Below, piece after piece: positions 11,338-21,542 of a stretch of DNA of 64,000 nt. The notes under the pieces were generated by a model. That model saw nothing but the letters and a program-made list of their open reading frames with translations. It was not told where the DNA came from and did no database searches. This DNA comes from Methylorubrum suomiense (lineage in GTDB: Bacteria; Pseudomonadota; Alphaproteobacteria; Rhizobiales; Beijerinckiaceae): the NCBI RefSeq assembly GCF_022179765.1, contig NZ_BPRE01000007.1, positions 124,001-188,000 on the forward strand, given 5' to 3'. The position numbers and the translations under genes were made by a program. The number at the start of each line of letters is the position of its first letter. Position 1 is the stretch's first letter.

Positions 11338-12846
11338 ATGCGCATGTCCGCCCCCGAGGCCCCGAACGAGCCGATGCGGGAGGATGCGCGGACAGCGGGC
11401 GATCTGTCCCGCCGCGCGCTGATCGTCGGAAGTGCGGCGCTCATGCTCGCACCCCTCCCCGCCCCGGCCCAGTCGCCGGCTCGCAAATCGGCTCCGGCGG
11501 CCAAGCCCGCCGACGCGCCCGTTCCCGAAGCCAAACCGTCGGAGACGATGTCGCTCAAGGCGGGTCCGGCTCAAGCCCGGCTCAGGCCGGAGCCCGCCGC
11601 GGAGACCCAGGTGTGGCGCCTCGGCGACGGCGCCGCACCGCCGGTCATACGGATCAAGCTCGGCGAGGCGGTGCGTCTGCGGCTCGAGAACGGCACCGAC
11701 AAGCCGCTCTCCCTGCATTGGCACGGTGTGCGCAATCGCAATCCCATGGACGGTGTCGGTGGCGTCACCCAGGCTCCGATCGGCCCTGGACAGGACTTCA
11801 CCTACGAGTTCACGCCGCCGGATGCCGGCACGTTCCTGATCCGTCCCCTCGTGATCGGCGGGGCGAGCGAACCGTCGGGCCGCGGGCTGGCCGGCCTTCT
11901 GGTCGTCGAGGAGAGGTCCCCGCCCCCGGTCGAGCAGGACGTGGCGCTGCTGCTTCAGGATTGGCGCCTCGACGAGGCCGGAGCCCTGCTTCCGTTCGGC
12001 CAAGTGGCGTTCGCCGCCTCCGCTGGACGCCTGGGAAGCGCCGTGACGTTGAACGGCCAGGCAATCCCGTTGAAGCTGGAGGGGCGTCCCGGCAGCCGCC
12101 TGCGTCTCCGTCTGGCGAATGCGTGCAACGCCCGCGCGACCCGCATCCGTTTCGACGGCGTGAAGGTCTATGTCGCCGCCGTCGATGGGCAGCCCGCCGA
12201 CACGTTCGAGCCGCTCAAGGCCACCCTGCCCTTCGCACCGGGCACGCGCTACGATCTGCTCCTCGACCTGCCGACACAGTCCGGCCCGGCCGGTGCGATC
12301 ATGGCCCTCCTCGGACAGGGCTTGCCTTTGGCGAACCTGATCGTCGCCGGTGACCCGGTCACGCAGGCGGGTCGCAGCCCGATCGCGTCGATTCCCGAGA
12401 ACAAGCGCCTTCCCGATGAGATCCGGCTGCAGACTGCGTTTCGCCGCGATCTCGTTCTGACCGGCGGCGTCAAACCCGACCGCGCCAAGCCAGGCGACGA
12501 CACGCCCTATGTCGGCGACCCCGCGAAGATCTGGCAGGTGAACGGCGCGAGTGGCGCGTCCGGCGCCCCTCCCCTGTTCACCGTCAAGCGCGGACAAGTC
12601 GTCGTCCTGACGATCCGCAACGACACCGGCTTTCCTCAGATTCTCCATCTGCACGGCCATGTCTTCCGCCTGCTGCATCTCCTCGATGACGGCTGGGAGC
12701 CCTACTGGCTCGATACCATGCAGATTCCGGAGAATCGGCACGCCCAGATCGCCTTCGTCGCCGACAATCCCGGTCGCTGGCTCCTGTCCTCGACGGTGCT
12801 GGAGCGGTTCGATACGGGATTGTGGACGAGCTTCGAGGTCAGCTGA
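11338..12846 (+). CDS. Multicopper oxidase-like (cupredoxin-fold) exported protein lacking most copper ligands
   Basis: About 502 residues with three cupredoxin domains of the multicopper oxidase/SufI (FtsP) superfamily. The N-terminus has a twin-arginine signal (LSRRALIVGSAALMLAPL), so export folded through Tat is likely. Two copper motifs remain: HWHGV near residue 127 and LHLHGHVF near 437. The other two expected motifs are absent: the second-domain HxH site reads TFLIRPLVIG, and the C-terminal HCHxxxH reads LLSSTVLERFD. Such loss is known in FtsP/SufI, which has a structural role. The start could also be 11344 or 11374; none has a strong ribosome site. The gene converges on nnr with an 8-base overlap. 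Oxidase activity is doubtful. Confidence 0.75.
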   Translation: MRMSAPEAPNEPMREDARTAGDLSRRALIVGSAALMLAPLPAPAQSPARKSAPAAKPADAPVPEAKPSETMSLKAGPAQARLRPEPAAETQVWRLGDGAAPPVIRIKLGEAVRLRLENGTDKPLSLHWHGVRNRNPMDGVGGVTQAPIGPGQDFTYEFTPPDAGTFLIRPLVIGGASEPSGRGLAGLLVVEERSPPPVEQDVALLLQDWRLDEAGALLPFGQVAFAASAGRLGSAVTLNGQAIPLKLEGRPGSRLRLRLANACNARATRIRFDGVKVYVAAVDGQPADTFEPLKATLPFAPGTRYDLLLDLPTQSGPAGAIMALLGQGLPLANLIVAGDPVTQAGRSPIASIPENKRLPDEIRLQTAFRRDLVLTGGVKPDRAKPGDDTPYVGDPAKIWQVNGASGASGAPPLFTVKRGQVVVLTIRNDTGFPQILHLHGHVFRLLHLLDDGWEPYWLDTMQIPENRHAQIAFVADNPGRWLLSSTVLERFDTGLWTSFEVS

Positions 12847-14356
12847 CGCTGGGAGCCAGATCGCGCAGGACTGCCGGCATCAATTCCGGGATATCCTCGG
12901 CAATGAGGCCCGGCCCGTGGCGCAGGCCCGCATCGCCGTGGAGCCAGACGGCCGCGCAAGCCGCCTCGAACGGCTCCAGGCCCTGCGCCAACAGCCCACA
13001 GATCAGTCCGCCGAGCACATCGCCGGAGCCGGCCGTGCCGAGATAGGGCGAGCCGTGGTCGTTGATTGCGATCCGCCCGTCGGGCGCGGCAATCACCGTA
13101 TCGGCACCCTTCAGCACGACGACCGCGCCGGCGAGATGTGCCGCCCGCGCGGTGCGTTCCGGCTTGGTCAAATCCTGCGCCAGCACCTCGGTGCCGGAAA
13201 ACAGGCGACCGAACTCCCCCTCATGCGGCGTCAGCACCGCCCGGGCTTCGCCGTCGCGGAGATGGCGGGCGAGCGTGCGAAGCTCGCTGCGAAAGCTCGT
13301 TAGGGCGTCGGCATCCAGAACCAGGGCGCGTCCAGCGGAGGCGGCGACGGCCACCAGCTCGCAGGTCGCCGGGCCAGTCCCGAGGCCGGGGCCGAGCAGA
13401 AGGGCGTTGAGGCGGTCATCGACGAGCAGATCGTCGAGATCGTCGGCGGTCTCGCACGGGCGAAGCATGATCGCGGTGAGATGGGCCGCGTTCTCCGGGA
13501 GCGCCGAGGCGGGCGAGGCGATGGTGACGAGTCCCGCGCCGACCCGCAGCGCGCCGCGCGCAGCCAAACGTGCGGCGCCGGTTTTAAAGGCAGGGCCGGA
13601 AAGAACCAGGGCGTGACCGCGGGTGTATTTGTGGCTCGATGCGCTCAGGGCGGGCAGCGTCCACAGGCCCGGCGCATTGCGGAACAGTCTCGGCGCACCC
13701 GCCAATCCGGCCCCCAGCGCGGCGGGCCCCGTGCCGATATCGGCGAGGGTGATGTGCCCGCACAGGGACCGGCCAGGCTGAAGCAGATGGCCGGGTTTGA
13801 GGGCGACGAATGTCACGGTCTCCTGCGCCCGGATCGCCGCGCCGCGGATACGGCCGGTGTCACCGTCGAGACCACTCGGAACATCGACGCTCAGCACGGG
13901 CTGCCCGGCCTCATTCACGGCCTCGACCAGGGCGCGGGCGTTCCCTTCCAAGTCACGCGACAGACCGGCCCCGAACAGGGCATCGATCACGAGGTCGCAA
14001 TCCGGCAATGACGCATTTGCTCGGCCCACCGGCCCGGGCCACTCGGCTGCGGCGAGAGCGGCGTCGCCAGCCAGGGATGCCCGATCACCGAGCAATTGCA
14101 GCTCGACCGAACGTCCAGCATCCACCAGCAATCGGGCGGCGACGAAGCCGTCGCCTCCGTTGTTGCCCGGTCCGCATAGGACTAAAATCTTTTCTCCGCC
14201 CATGGCCAGGGCTCTGTCGGCGACGGCGGCACCGGCTCTCTGCATCAGCGTCAGACCGGATGTACCGGAGCCGATGGCCGCCGCATCGACCCGGCGCATC
14301 GCCTGAACGGTAAGCAGTGCCAGGTTCGCGCTCTCGGCGGCGGACGGATCATGCAT
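12839..14356 (-). CDS. nnr: Bifunctional NAD(P)H-hydrate epimerase / ADP-dependent NAD(P)H-hydrate dehydratase
   Basis: A 505-residue metabolite-repair enzyme that epimerises and dehydrates damaged NADHX/NADPHX in the cytosol. The N-terminal YjeF_N half carries GPGNNGGDGFVAARLL near residue 62 and DVPSGLDGDTG near 157. The C-terminal ribokinase-like half carries KYTRGHALVLSG and LTPHEGEFGRLF, and the phosphate-binding GTAGSGDVLGGLICG near residue 460. Length and domain order match Nnr/YjeF fusions. The stop overlaps the end of the converging multicopper-oxidase-like gene, and the start faces glnB across 183 bases. Confidence 0.95.
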   Translation of the reverse strand: MHDPSAAESANLALLTVQAMRRVDAAAIGSGTSGLTLMQRAGAAVADRALAMGGEKILVLCGPGNNGGDGFVAARLLVDAGRSVELQLLGDRASLAGDAALAAAEWPGPVGRANASLPDCDLVIDALFGAGLSRDLEGNARALVEAVNEAGQPVLSVDVPSGLDGDTGRIRGAAIRAQETVTFVALKPGHLLQPGRSLCGHITLADIGTGPAALGAGLAGAPRLFRNAPGLWTLPALSASSHKYTRGHALVLSGPAFKTGAARLAARGALRVGAGLVTIASPASALPENAAHLTAIMLRPCETADDLDDLLVDDRLNALLLGPGLGTGPATCELVAVAASAGRALVLDADALTSFRSELRTLARHLRDGEARAVLTPHEGEFGRLFSGTEVLAQDLTKPERTARAAHLAGAVVVLKGADTVIAAPDGRIAINDHGSPYLGTAGSGDVLGGLICGLLAQGLEPFEAACAAVWLHGDAGLRHGPGLIAEDIPELMPAVLRDLAPSVS

Positions 14357-14494
14357 GCATCGCGCTCACAATGTGCCTATAAATTCATCCAAAAAGCCGC
14401 ATATGCCTACATAATCCGCAGTTTGTGCCTGCGTGATGCGCAGCATACCGAGCCGGCATCGCAAATCGCCGTGGCGGTCACGCCCCTGCGATGA

Positions 14495-14878
<384 letters not shown>

Positions 14879-14994
14879 CAGGGCGGCCCTTTCGGCAGCT
14901 CTACGCTCCTTCCCCCACAACGAACGACTTTGGCGCGCTTCGTGAACGGGCGGCTGCGCGTCCGACGAGGCGCGGCGGCGACGCGAGCAAGTTT

Positions 14995-15924
14995 GTGCCC
15001 GATCTCGACCTCATCGTGAAAGAGATCGCCGACGAGATGCGGGCCCGGCCCGATCGCGGCGAAGTCGCCAGCTATATCCCCGAATTGGCAGGGGTCGATC
15101 CCCGGGCATTCGGCCTCGTCGTGATCGACGGAGCGGGGCGCGTCGCGGCGGGCGGCGACGCCGATACGCCCTTCTCGATCCAGAGCATTTCCAAAGTATT
15201 CACCTTGACCTTGGCGCTCGGCATGGTCGGCGACCGGCTTTGGCGCAAGGTTGGCCGCGAGCCCTCGGGCAGCCCCTTCAATTCCATCGTCCAGTTGGAG
15301 CGCGAGCAGGGCATCCCGCGCAATCCCTTCATCAACGCGGGCGCCATCGCGGTGACCGACGTGATCCTGTCTGGGCACCAGCCGCGGGAGGCGCTCGGCG
15401 AAATCCTGCGCTTCCTGCAGTTCCTGGCGCAGGATTCCGGCATCACCATCGACGAGACGGTGGCGGCTTCGGAGAAGCGCACCGGGTTCCGCAACGCGGC
15501 GCTCGCCAACTACATGCGCTCGTTCGGCGTGATCGAGAACCCGGTGGACTACACGCTGGGCGTCTATTTTCACCACTGTGCCATCGCCATGACGTGCCGT
15601 CAGCTCGCCACCGCCGGGCTGTTTCTGGCCTATTCCGGGCGCAATCCGCTTTCCGGTCATTCGGTGATCTCGGCAGAGCGGGCGCGTCGCATCAACGCGA
15701 TCATGCTGACCTGCGGGCATTACGACGGCTCGGGCGATTTCGCTTATCGCGTCGGCCTTCCGGGCAAGAGCGGGGTCGGCGGCGGCATCCTGGCGGTGGC
15801 GCCGGGGAAAGCCTCAATCTGCGTGTGGTCGCCAGGGCTGGACGCTGCCGGCAACTCGCATCTCGGGCGCATCGCCCTGGAGATGCTGGTGAAACGGACC
15901 GGCTGGTCGATTTTCGGTACCTGA
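14995..15924 (+). CDS. glsA: Glutaminase A
   Basis: A 309-residue enzyme of the serine-dependent beta-lactamase-like fold that hydrolyses L-glutamine to glutamate and ammonia. The catalytic SxxK motif is Ser64-Ile-Ser-Lys67 in [10 protein letters not shown]. Other family blocks seen are [14 protein letters not shown] ([15 protein letters not shown]), [14 protein letters not shown], and [18 protein letters not shown] near the C-terminus. The start is GTG 14995. It follows glnB at 116 bases on the same strand and may be co-transcribed with it, so a PII gene and a glutamine-degrading enzyme sit beside two glutamine synthetases. Confidence 0.95.
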   Translation: MPDLDLIVKEIADEMRARPDRGEVASYIPELAGVDPRAFGLVVIDGAGRVAAGGDADTPFSIQSISKVFTLTLALGMVGDRLWRKVGREPSGSPFNSIVQLEREQGIPRNPFINAGAIAVTDVILSGHQPREALGEILRFLQFLAQDSGITIDETVAASEKRTGFRNAALANYMRSFGVIENPVDYTLGVYFHHCAIAMTCRQLATAGLFLAYSGRNPLSGHSVISAERARRINAIMLTCGHYDGSGDFAYRVGLPGKSGVGGGILAVAPGKASICVWSPGLDAAGNSHLGRIALEMLVKRTGWSIFGT

Positions 15925-16074
15925 AGCCGAGGCGCCCTATACCTCAGTTCCTCATGGCCATGGCGCTGAGCGACCGTCTCAACGTGCGTTCGGTCGAAGT
16001 GCGCGGCTCTCCGGAAGCTCTCCTAGGTACCCCATTAGGCGCAGCTATCGACGGGTGAGGAAAGAGACCGACCC

Positions 16075-16109
16075 AAAAAAGAACCGCCCCCGTCTGGTGA
16101 CGGGAGCGG
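16075..16109 (-). terminator. Rho-independent terminator of glnII
   Basis: Hairpin arms CCGCCCCCGTC and GACGGGAGCGG around TGGT at 16084-16109. On the minus strand it is followed by TTCTTTTTT, about 35 bases beyond the glnII stop. Confidence 0.9.
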
Positions 16110-16142
16110 CTGTTGCACACGGTCAATCGACCTCGGAGATCC

Positions 16143-17189
16143 TTAGGCGACGGCCTTCGCGGCGGCTTCGCCCGGGAGCGGAACCTCGGTGATCGTCTTC
16201 AGGACCTGGCTGGCGATCTGGTAGGGGTCGCCCATGGAGTTCGGGCGGCGATCCTCAAGGTAGCCCTTGTAGCCGTTGTTGACGAAGGAGTGGGGCACGC
16301 GCACCGAGGCGCCACGGTCGGCCACGCCGTAGGAGAACTTGTTCCACGGGGCGGTCTCGTGCTTGCCGGTCAGCCGCATATGGTTGTCCGGGCCGTAGAC
16401 GGCGATGTGGTCGTCGAGATTCTTCTCGAACTGGGCCATCACGGCCTCGAAGTACTCCTTGCCGCCGGTCTCGCGCATGAACGTCGTCGAGAAATTGCAG
16501 TGCATGCCCGAGCCGTTCCAGTCGGTGTCGCCGAGCGGCTTGCAGTGGTACTCGATGTCGATCTCGTACGTCTCGCACAGGCGCTGCAGCAGGTAGCGGG
16601 CCATCCACATCTCGTCGGCGGCCTTCTTGGAGCCCTTGCCGAAAATCTGGAATTCCCACTGGCCCTTGGCCACTTCGGCGTTGATGCCCTCGTGGTTGAT
16701 ACCGGCGGCCAGGCACAGGTCGAGATGCTCTTCGACGATCTTGCGGGCAACCGGACCGACATTCGAGGAGCCGACGCCGCAGTAATACGGGCCCTGCGGG
16801 GCGGGGTAACCGGACTCAGGGAAGCCGAGCGGGCGGCCGTTCTTGTAGAGGAAGTACTCCTGCTCGAAGCCGAACCACGCACCGGCATCGTCCAGCACGG
16901 TGGCGCGCTTGTTCGACGGGTGCGGAGTCTTGCCGTCGGGCATCATCACTTCGCACAGCACGAGCACGCCGTTGGTGCGGGCCGGATCGACGAAGTGGCG
17001 GATCGGCTTGAGCACGCAATCCGACGACGAGCCCTCGGCCTGCAGGGTCGAGCTGCCGTCGAAGCCCCAGAGCGGGAGCTGCTCAAGGCTCGGGAAGCTG
17101 TCGAACTCCTTGATCTGCGTCTTGCCGCGCAGGTTCGGAACCGGGGTGTACCCGTCGAGCCAAATGTACTCGAGCTTATACTTTGTCAT
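16143..17189 (-). CDS. glnII: Type II (eukaryotic-type) glutamine synthetase
   Basis: A 348-residue decameric GSII that makes glutamine from glutamate, ammonia and ATP. It starts MTKYKLEYIWLDGYTP and has the GSII blocks WGFDGSSTLQAEG near residue 40, FGFEQEYFLY near 125, GINAEVAKGQWEFQ, and NGSGMHCNFSTTFMR. Unlike GSI it is not adenylylated; in rhizobia it is induced by NtrC under nitrogen limitation. ATG 17189 is used because the frame upstream is only non-stop GC-rich sequence. A strong terminator follows. It is transcribed divergently from the GSI gene. Confidence 0.96.
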   Translation of the reverse strand: MTKYKLEYIWLDGYTPVPNLRGKTQIKEFDSFPSLEQLPLWGFDGSSTLQAEGSSSDCVLKPIRHFVDPARTNGVLVLCEVMMPDGKTPHPSNKRATVLDDAGAWFGFEQEYFLYKNGRPLGFPESGYPAPQGPYYCGVGSSNVGPVARKIVEEHLDLCLAAGINHEGINAEVAKGQWEFQIFGKGSKKAADEMWMARYLLQRLCETYEIDIEYHCKPLGDTDWNGSGMHCNFSTTFMRETGGKEYFEAVMAQFEKNLDDHIAVYGPDNHMRLTGKHETAPWNKFSYGVADRGASVRVPHSFVNNGYKGYLEDRRPNSMGDPYQIASQVLKTITEVPLPGEAAAKAVA

Positions 17190-17757
17190 TTCGAGTCTCT
17201 CGTTCCTGATCGACGAATTCCGTCTGACGCAGCCCCTCAAGGTCCGGCGCCCTGTCCGCCTTCCCCTCCGGTCCGTATCGTCGCCTCCGGCGGATATCCC
17301 TGCCGTCAAGCGGGCGCCGATACGCCGGCGGGCACGGCTTTCGCCCAACCCTCGAAGCGTCGGGCCCATACCGATCGCTCCGGCCAGCCCTCTAGCATGC
17401 GGCGTGCCAAACTGCCCACAAACGCGCCATGTCTTCCCGCGAAAATCCGCCGCGGTCTTGAGGAGCCGCCCGGAGGCCGTTTGACCCGTCAGACACCCGC
17501 TTCGGTGGAGATTTTTGTCTCAGGATGGCTGGCAACCGTGGGGCACGGGCAGTATCGTCCGCGCCCGTCGGCCGGATCGACCCGGGGGCGCGAGGAGGAT
17601 GTCCGCTTCAGGATCCGTGCCACGCCGAAGGCGCGCGGGCCTCTGAGGCGAACGCCCTCCCCCCTCCATCGATCCGACGGACCGGCCGGGATCAGCCCCG
17701 GCCCCGGACGGCATTCTGCGCCGCTCCGCTTTTGAGACGACCGAGGAGACGCTTACG
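17190..17757. promoter_or_regulatory. Divergent promoter region between glnII and glnA
   Basis: About 570 bases between two divergent glutamine synthetase genes. No credible gene is present. It must carry both promoters and probably nitrogen-control sites, but I could not locate a convincing sigma-54 -24/-12 element (GG-N10-GC with flanking consensus) or NtrC palindrome by eye. A GGAGAC ribosome site precedes glnA. Confidence 0.5.
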
Positions 17758-19167
17758 ATGAAAACGGCCGCTGATGTGCTGAAGGCCATCAAGGACAACG
17801 ACGTGAAATACGTCGATTTCCGGTTCACCGACCCCCGTGGAAAGTGGCAGCACGTGACCTTCGACGTCTCCCTCGTCGATGAGGAGATCTTCACCGACGG
17901 CACGATGTTCGACGGCTCCTCGATCGCCGGCTGGAAGGCGATCAACGAGTCCGACATGTTGCTGATGCCCGATCCCGTGACGGCCTGCATGGATCCGTTC
18001 TTCTCGGCCTCGACCATGTCGATCGTCTGCGACGTGCTCGAGCCGTCCACCGGCGAGCCCTATTCCCGCGACCCGCGCAGCACCGCCAAGCTCGCCGAGG
18101 CCTATCTGCGCTCGACCGGGATCGGCGACGACATCTTCGTCGGCCCCGAGGCCGAATTCTTCGTGTTCGACGATGTGAAGTTCGGCGCCGATCCCTACCA
18201 TACTGGCTTCCAGCTCGATTCCACCGAGCTGCCGACCAACGGCTTCACCGATTACGAGGGCGGCAACCTCGGCCACCGGGTCCAGACCAAAGGCGGCTAC
18301 TTCCCCGTTCCACCGCAGGATTCGGCCCAGGACATGCGCGGCGAGATGCTGGCCGCCATGCAGTCGATGGGCGTGAAGGTCGAGAAGCACCACCATGAGG
18401 TGGCCTCGGCCCAGCACGAACTCGGTATGAAGTTCGACCGGCTGACGCTGCTCGCCGACCACATGCAGATCTATAAGTACTGCATCCACAACGTCGCCCA
18501 GAGCTACGGCAAGAGCGCGACGTTCATGCCCAAGCCCGTCTACGGCGATAACGGCTCCGGCATGCACGTGCACCAGTCGATCTGGAAGAACGGCAAGCCG
18601 CTCTTCGCCGGCGACAAGTATGCCGATCTGAGCCAGGAGTGCCTGTGGTACATCGGCGGCATCATCAAGCACGCCAAGGCGCTGAACGCCTTCACCAACC
18701 CGTCCACCAATTCCTACAAGCGCCTGGTCCCGGGCTACGAGGCGCCGGTTCTGCTCGCCTACTCGGCCCGCAACCGCTCGGCCTCGTGCCGTATCCCGTG
18801 GACGACGAACCCGAAGGCCAAGCGCGTCGAGGTCCGCTTCCCCGACCCGATGGCCAATCCCTACCTCGCCTTCTCCGCCCTGCTGATGGCCGGCATCGAC
18901 GGCATCATCAACAAGATCGACCCGGGTCCGGCGATGGACAAGGACCTGTACGATCTGCCGCCGCGCGAGCTGAAGAAGATTCCGACTGTCTGCGGTTCGC
19001 TCCGCGAGGCGCTGCAGAATCTCGACCGGGACCGCGCCTTCCTCAAGGCCGGCGGGGTGTTCTCGGATGATCAGATCGATTCGTTCATCGAGCTGAAGAT
19101 GACCGAAGTGCTGCGCTACGAGATGACCCCGCATCCGATCGAGTTCGTGCAGTACTACTCTCTCTGA
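17758..19167 (+). CDS. glnA: Type I glutamine synthetase
   Basis: A 469-residue dodecameric GSI. It has the N-terminal beta-grasp domain with [14 protein letters not shown], the latch [17 protein letters not shown], the catalytic [14 protein letters not shown] near residue 130, the ATP-site [16 protein letters not shown] near 258, and [10 protein letters not shown] near 339. The adenylylation tyrosine is Tyr398 in DLYDLPPRE, so GlnE-type control together with PII is expected. The gene sits downstream of glnB and glsA on the same strand but behind a long intergenic region with its own promoter. Confidence 0.98.
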   Translation: MKTAADVLKAIKDNDVKYVDFRFTDPRGKWQHVTFDVSLVDEEIFTDGTMFDGSSIAGWKAINESDMLLMPDPVTACMDPFFSASTMSIVCDVLEPSTGEPYSRDPRSTAKLAEAYLRSTGIGDDIFVGPEAEFFVFDDVKFGADPYHTGFQLDSTELPTNGFTDYEGGNLGHRVQTKGGYFPVPPQDSAQDMRGEMLAAMQSMGVKVEKHHHEVASAQHELGMKFDRLTLLADHMQIYKYCIHNVAQSYGKSATFMPKPVYGDNGSGMHVHQSIWKNGKPLFAGDKYADLSQECLWYIGGIIKHAKALNAFTNPSTNSYKRLVPGYEAPVLLAYSARNRSASCRIPWTTNPKAKRVEVRFPDPMANPYLAFSALLMAGIDGIINKIDPGPAMDKDLYDLPPRELKKIPTVCGSLREALQNLDRDRAFLKAGGVFSDDQIDSFIELKMTEVLRYEMTPHPIEFVQYYSL

Positions 19168-19548
19168 TTGAGAGCTGAGCGGGCCGACTTTCCGGCCCGT
19201 CTTGCCTCTCCGAAAACCCTGCTGCAGCGCCGGTGCCTTGTCCGAGGTGCCGGCGTTTCGGTTTCGGGGCCGACCTCGATGTCCGGCTGTGGTGATGCCG
19301 TAGTGGTGTGGCGGCACCTACATCCCGCCGATACGAGGGCCTGCTGTCCTACCGGAAGATCCCGTCGCCGGCCCGGATCGGTTCAGCGGCCGATGTCCGT
19401 TGACCGACTTATCCTGCCCTTCCCAAAAGCGATGTGATCATCCTCGGGATTCTGCGGGGGTCCAACTGATCGCGGGGGAACGAAGTCTCTATTTTTTAAC
19501 AGATGATAGTTTTTATCGGGTCTCCGACGTGTTGAGGGCGAGGCGACC
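19168..19548. other. Intergenic region glnA to GGDEF-EAL gene
   Basis: About 380 bases without a gene. It starts with the glnA terminator hairpin. The last 80 bases turn AT-rich (TATTTTTTAACAGATGATAGTTTTTATC around 19490-19518 split over the promoter), the probable promoter of the following signalling gene. Short open frames here look like chance. Confidence 0.5.
19180..19199 (+). terminator. Probable terminator hairpin after glnA
   Basis: CGGGCCG and CGGCCCG arms with a 6-base loop, 12 bases beyond the glnA stop, followed by TCTTGCCTCTC, a weak T-rich tail. Confidence 0.65.
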
Positions 19549-21486
19549 ATGACGATCCCGGGGCTCCGGCACCTCCTGGGCCTCTACGACATCCGCGAGA
19601 ACGACCCGGTTCTGGCGGAGGCACAATTCCGAGCCTTCGCCCGCCAGGTCCTGATTCTCTACGCGGTTCTCAGCTTCAATCTTGCCGGGCTTGCCTATGC
19701 CCATTACGGGCAGGCGCCCTTCTGGTCGATTGTCGGGCCGCCCGCGGTCCTCATCACGGTGATCGTGATCAGTGCGGCGGTCTGGTTGCACATGGCGCGA
19801 CGGCCACCTCAGGGAGAGGACGCATTCGTCAGCTTACGAATCGTAAACTTTTTCGCCTTCCTGCTCGCATTATCTATTGCAATATGGGCGACGACCTTAT
19901 TCGGCAGGGGCAATCCTGCGAACGACATCCATATCCTCTTCTTCCTGGGCATCACGGTGATGTTCTGCATGCAGTGCCTCTCGCAACTGCGTAGCGCTTC
20001 TTATATTTTGGCGACAGTCGCCCTTCCCTATTGTGTCTACTATGTCGCCATCGGCGAGCCGTTGGTCAAAATGACGGTCGTGAATTACGTTGTAGTGCTG
20101 TTAGGCTCTCTGGTCATGCATCAGTTCGCGTATCGCGATTTCTGTGATCTGGTGAGTCTAACGGAGGAAAACGGTCGCCTCGCCCATACCGACCCTTTGA
20201 CCGGTCTCCCGAACCGCCGTTCCTTCGTGGCGCGACTGGAAGAGACCGTGGAGACCGCCCTTGCGAAGGGCGGGCGTTTCGGCGTCGGCGTTATCGATCT
20301 CGACGGGTTCAAACCGGTCAATGACAGCCTCGGCCACGGCGCAGGGGACGCGGTGCTTCGCGAAGTCGCCCGGCGGCTTGAATCGGTCGGCCTCGGCTGG
20401 CCGGCGCGTCTCGGCGGAGACGAGTTCGGGCTGATCGTCGAGGGCGGGATCGATCTGGATGAAATCGGACGTCGGATCTGCGCTGATCTCGGCAGACCCT
20501 ATCATCTGCGGGAAGGACAGGCGCAGATCGGGGCCTCCATCGGGTTCGCGGTGTTCCCGGACGCGGCGACGCGTGTGGAGACGCTCGTGGATCGGGCGGA
20601 TTTCGCCCTCTATCACGCAAAGGCCCGCCGCCGGGGCTCGTCCACCTGCTTCGCGCCCGAGCACGAGGCGGAGTTGCGCCGTCATGCCGATGTCGAGCAG
20701 GCGCTGCGACGGGCTGACTTGGCCGCCGAGTTTCACCTGCTCTATCAACCGATCATCGACGTCGCGGACGGACGCGTCGAGGCGTACGAGGCGCTGGCCC
20801 GCTGGAACAGTCCGACCCTCGGATCGGTCTCGCCCGCTGATTTCATCCCGGTGGCCGAGCGCAGCGGCCTGATCCGGGACTTGACCCGGATTCTACTCAC
20901 CAAAGCCTTGGACACGATGCGGGGCTGGCCGGTCGAGCGTCGGTTGTCGTTCAATCTCTCGGCCCACGACATCGCCGGCCCCGAGGGTGTCGACGCACTG
21001 ACCACCCTGGTCGTGGCGAGCGAGATCGATCCGAGCCGGATCGTCTTCGAGGTCACCGAAAGCGGCCTGATGCGCGATCTCGTCGATGCCCGGCGGGCAT
21101 TGACCTCGCTCAAGGCACTCGGCGTTCGCATCGCCCTCGACGATTTCGGCACCGGATATTCGAGCTTGAGCTATCTCCAGCGTCTGCCGGTGGATCGGCT
21201 CAAGATCGATCGCAGCTTCATCTCCCGCTGCACCGAGGACGAGACGTCTCTCAACATCATCCGCTCAATCCTCGACCTTTGCCGCCACCTCGCCCTCGAC
21301 TGCGTCGTGGAAGGAATTGAGACCGTCGAGCAGAAACGACTGCTGCGATCGGTCGGCTGTCGATCGATGCAGGGCTACTTGTTCCAACGACCCATGCCGG
21401 CGGAGGCGATCGCCGCTTTCGATGCCGCTTCCGGTCCGGGGATGATCAAGCATCAAGGGCGAGAGGGGCAGCCGGCGGCGGCCTGA
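19549..21486 (+). CDS. Membrane-anchored GGDEF-EAL cyclic-di-GMP signalling protein
   Basis: A 645-residue inner-membrane protein. Residues about 30-200 contain five or six hydrophobic helices without a recognisable ligand-binding fold. A GGDEF domain follows, starting at DPLTGLPNRRSF, with an intact active-site LGGDEF near residue 288. An EAL domain follows, with EAL at about 414 (VEAYEALARW), DDFGTGYSSL and IDRSFI, and VVEGIET near the end. Both catalytic signatures look complete, so it may make and/or break c-di-GMP; which dominates cannot be read from sequence. No linked operon partner. Confidence 0.93.
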   Translation: MTIPGLRHLLGLYDIRENDPVLAEAQFRAFARQVLILYAVLSFNLAGLAYAHYGQAPFWSIVGPPAVLITVIVISAAVWLHMARRPPQGEDAFVSLRIVNFFAFLLALSIAIWATTLFGRGNPANDIHILFFLGITVMFCMQCLSQLRSASYILATVALPYCVYYVAIGEPLVKMTVVNYVVVLLGSLVMHQFAYRDFCDLVSLTEENGRLAHTDPLTGLPNRRSFVARLEETVETALAKGGRFGVGVIDLDGFKPVNDSLGHGAGDAVLREVARRLESVGLGWPARLGGDEFGLIVEGGIDLDEIGRRICADLGRPYHLREGQAQIGASIGFAVFPDAATRVETLVDRADFALYHAKARRRGSSTCFAPEHEAELRRHADVEQALRRADLAAEFHLLYQPIIDVADGRVEAYEALARWNSPTLGSVSPADFIPVAERSGLIRDLTRILLTKALDTMRGWPVERRLSFNLSAHDIAGPEGVDALTTLVVASEIDPSRIVFEVTESGLMRDLVDARRALTSLKALGVRIALDDFGTGYSSLSYLQRLPVDRLKIDRSFISRCTEDETSLNIIRSILDLCRHLALDCVVEGIETVEQKRLLRSVGCRSMQGYLFQRPMPAEAIAAFDAASGPGMIKHQGREGQPAAA

Positions 21487-21542
21487 CGGCGACGGTCCGA
21501 CTCGTATAGTCTCGGGCTCGTTCCGAAAGCCGAGGCCCGACC

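Noticed and set aside
16113..17735. A 540-codon open frame antisense to glnII
   Set aside because: glnII is unmistakable on the other strand with a ribosome site and terminator; the antisense translation is low complexity.
17692..19317. A 541-codon open frame antisense to glnA
   Set aside because: glnA has full GSI motifs; the antisense frame has none.
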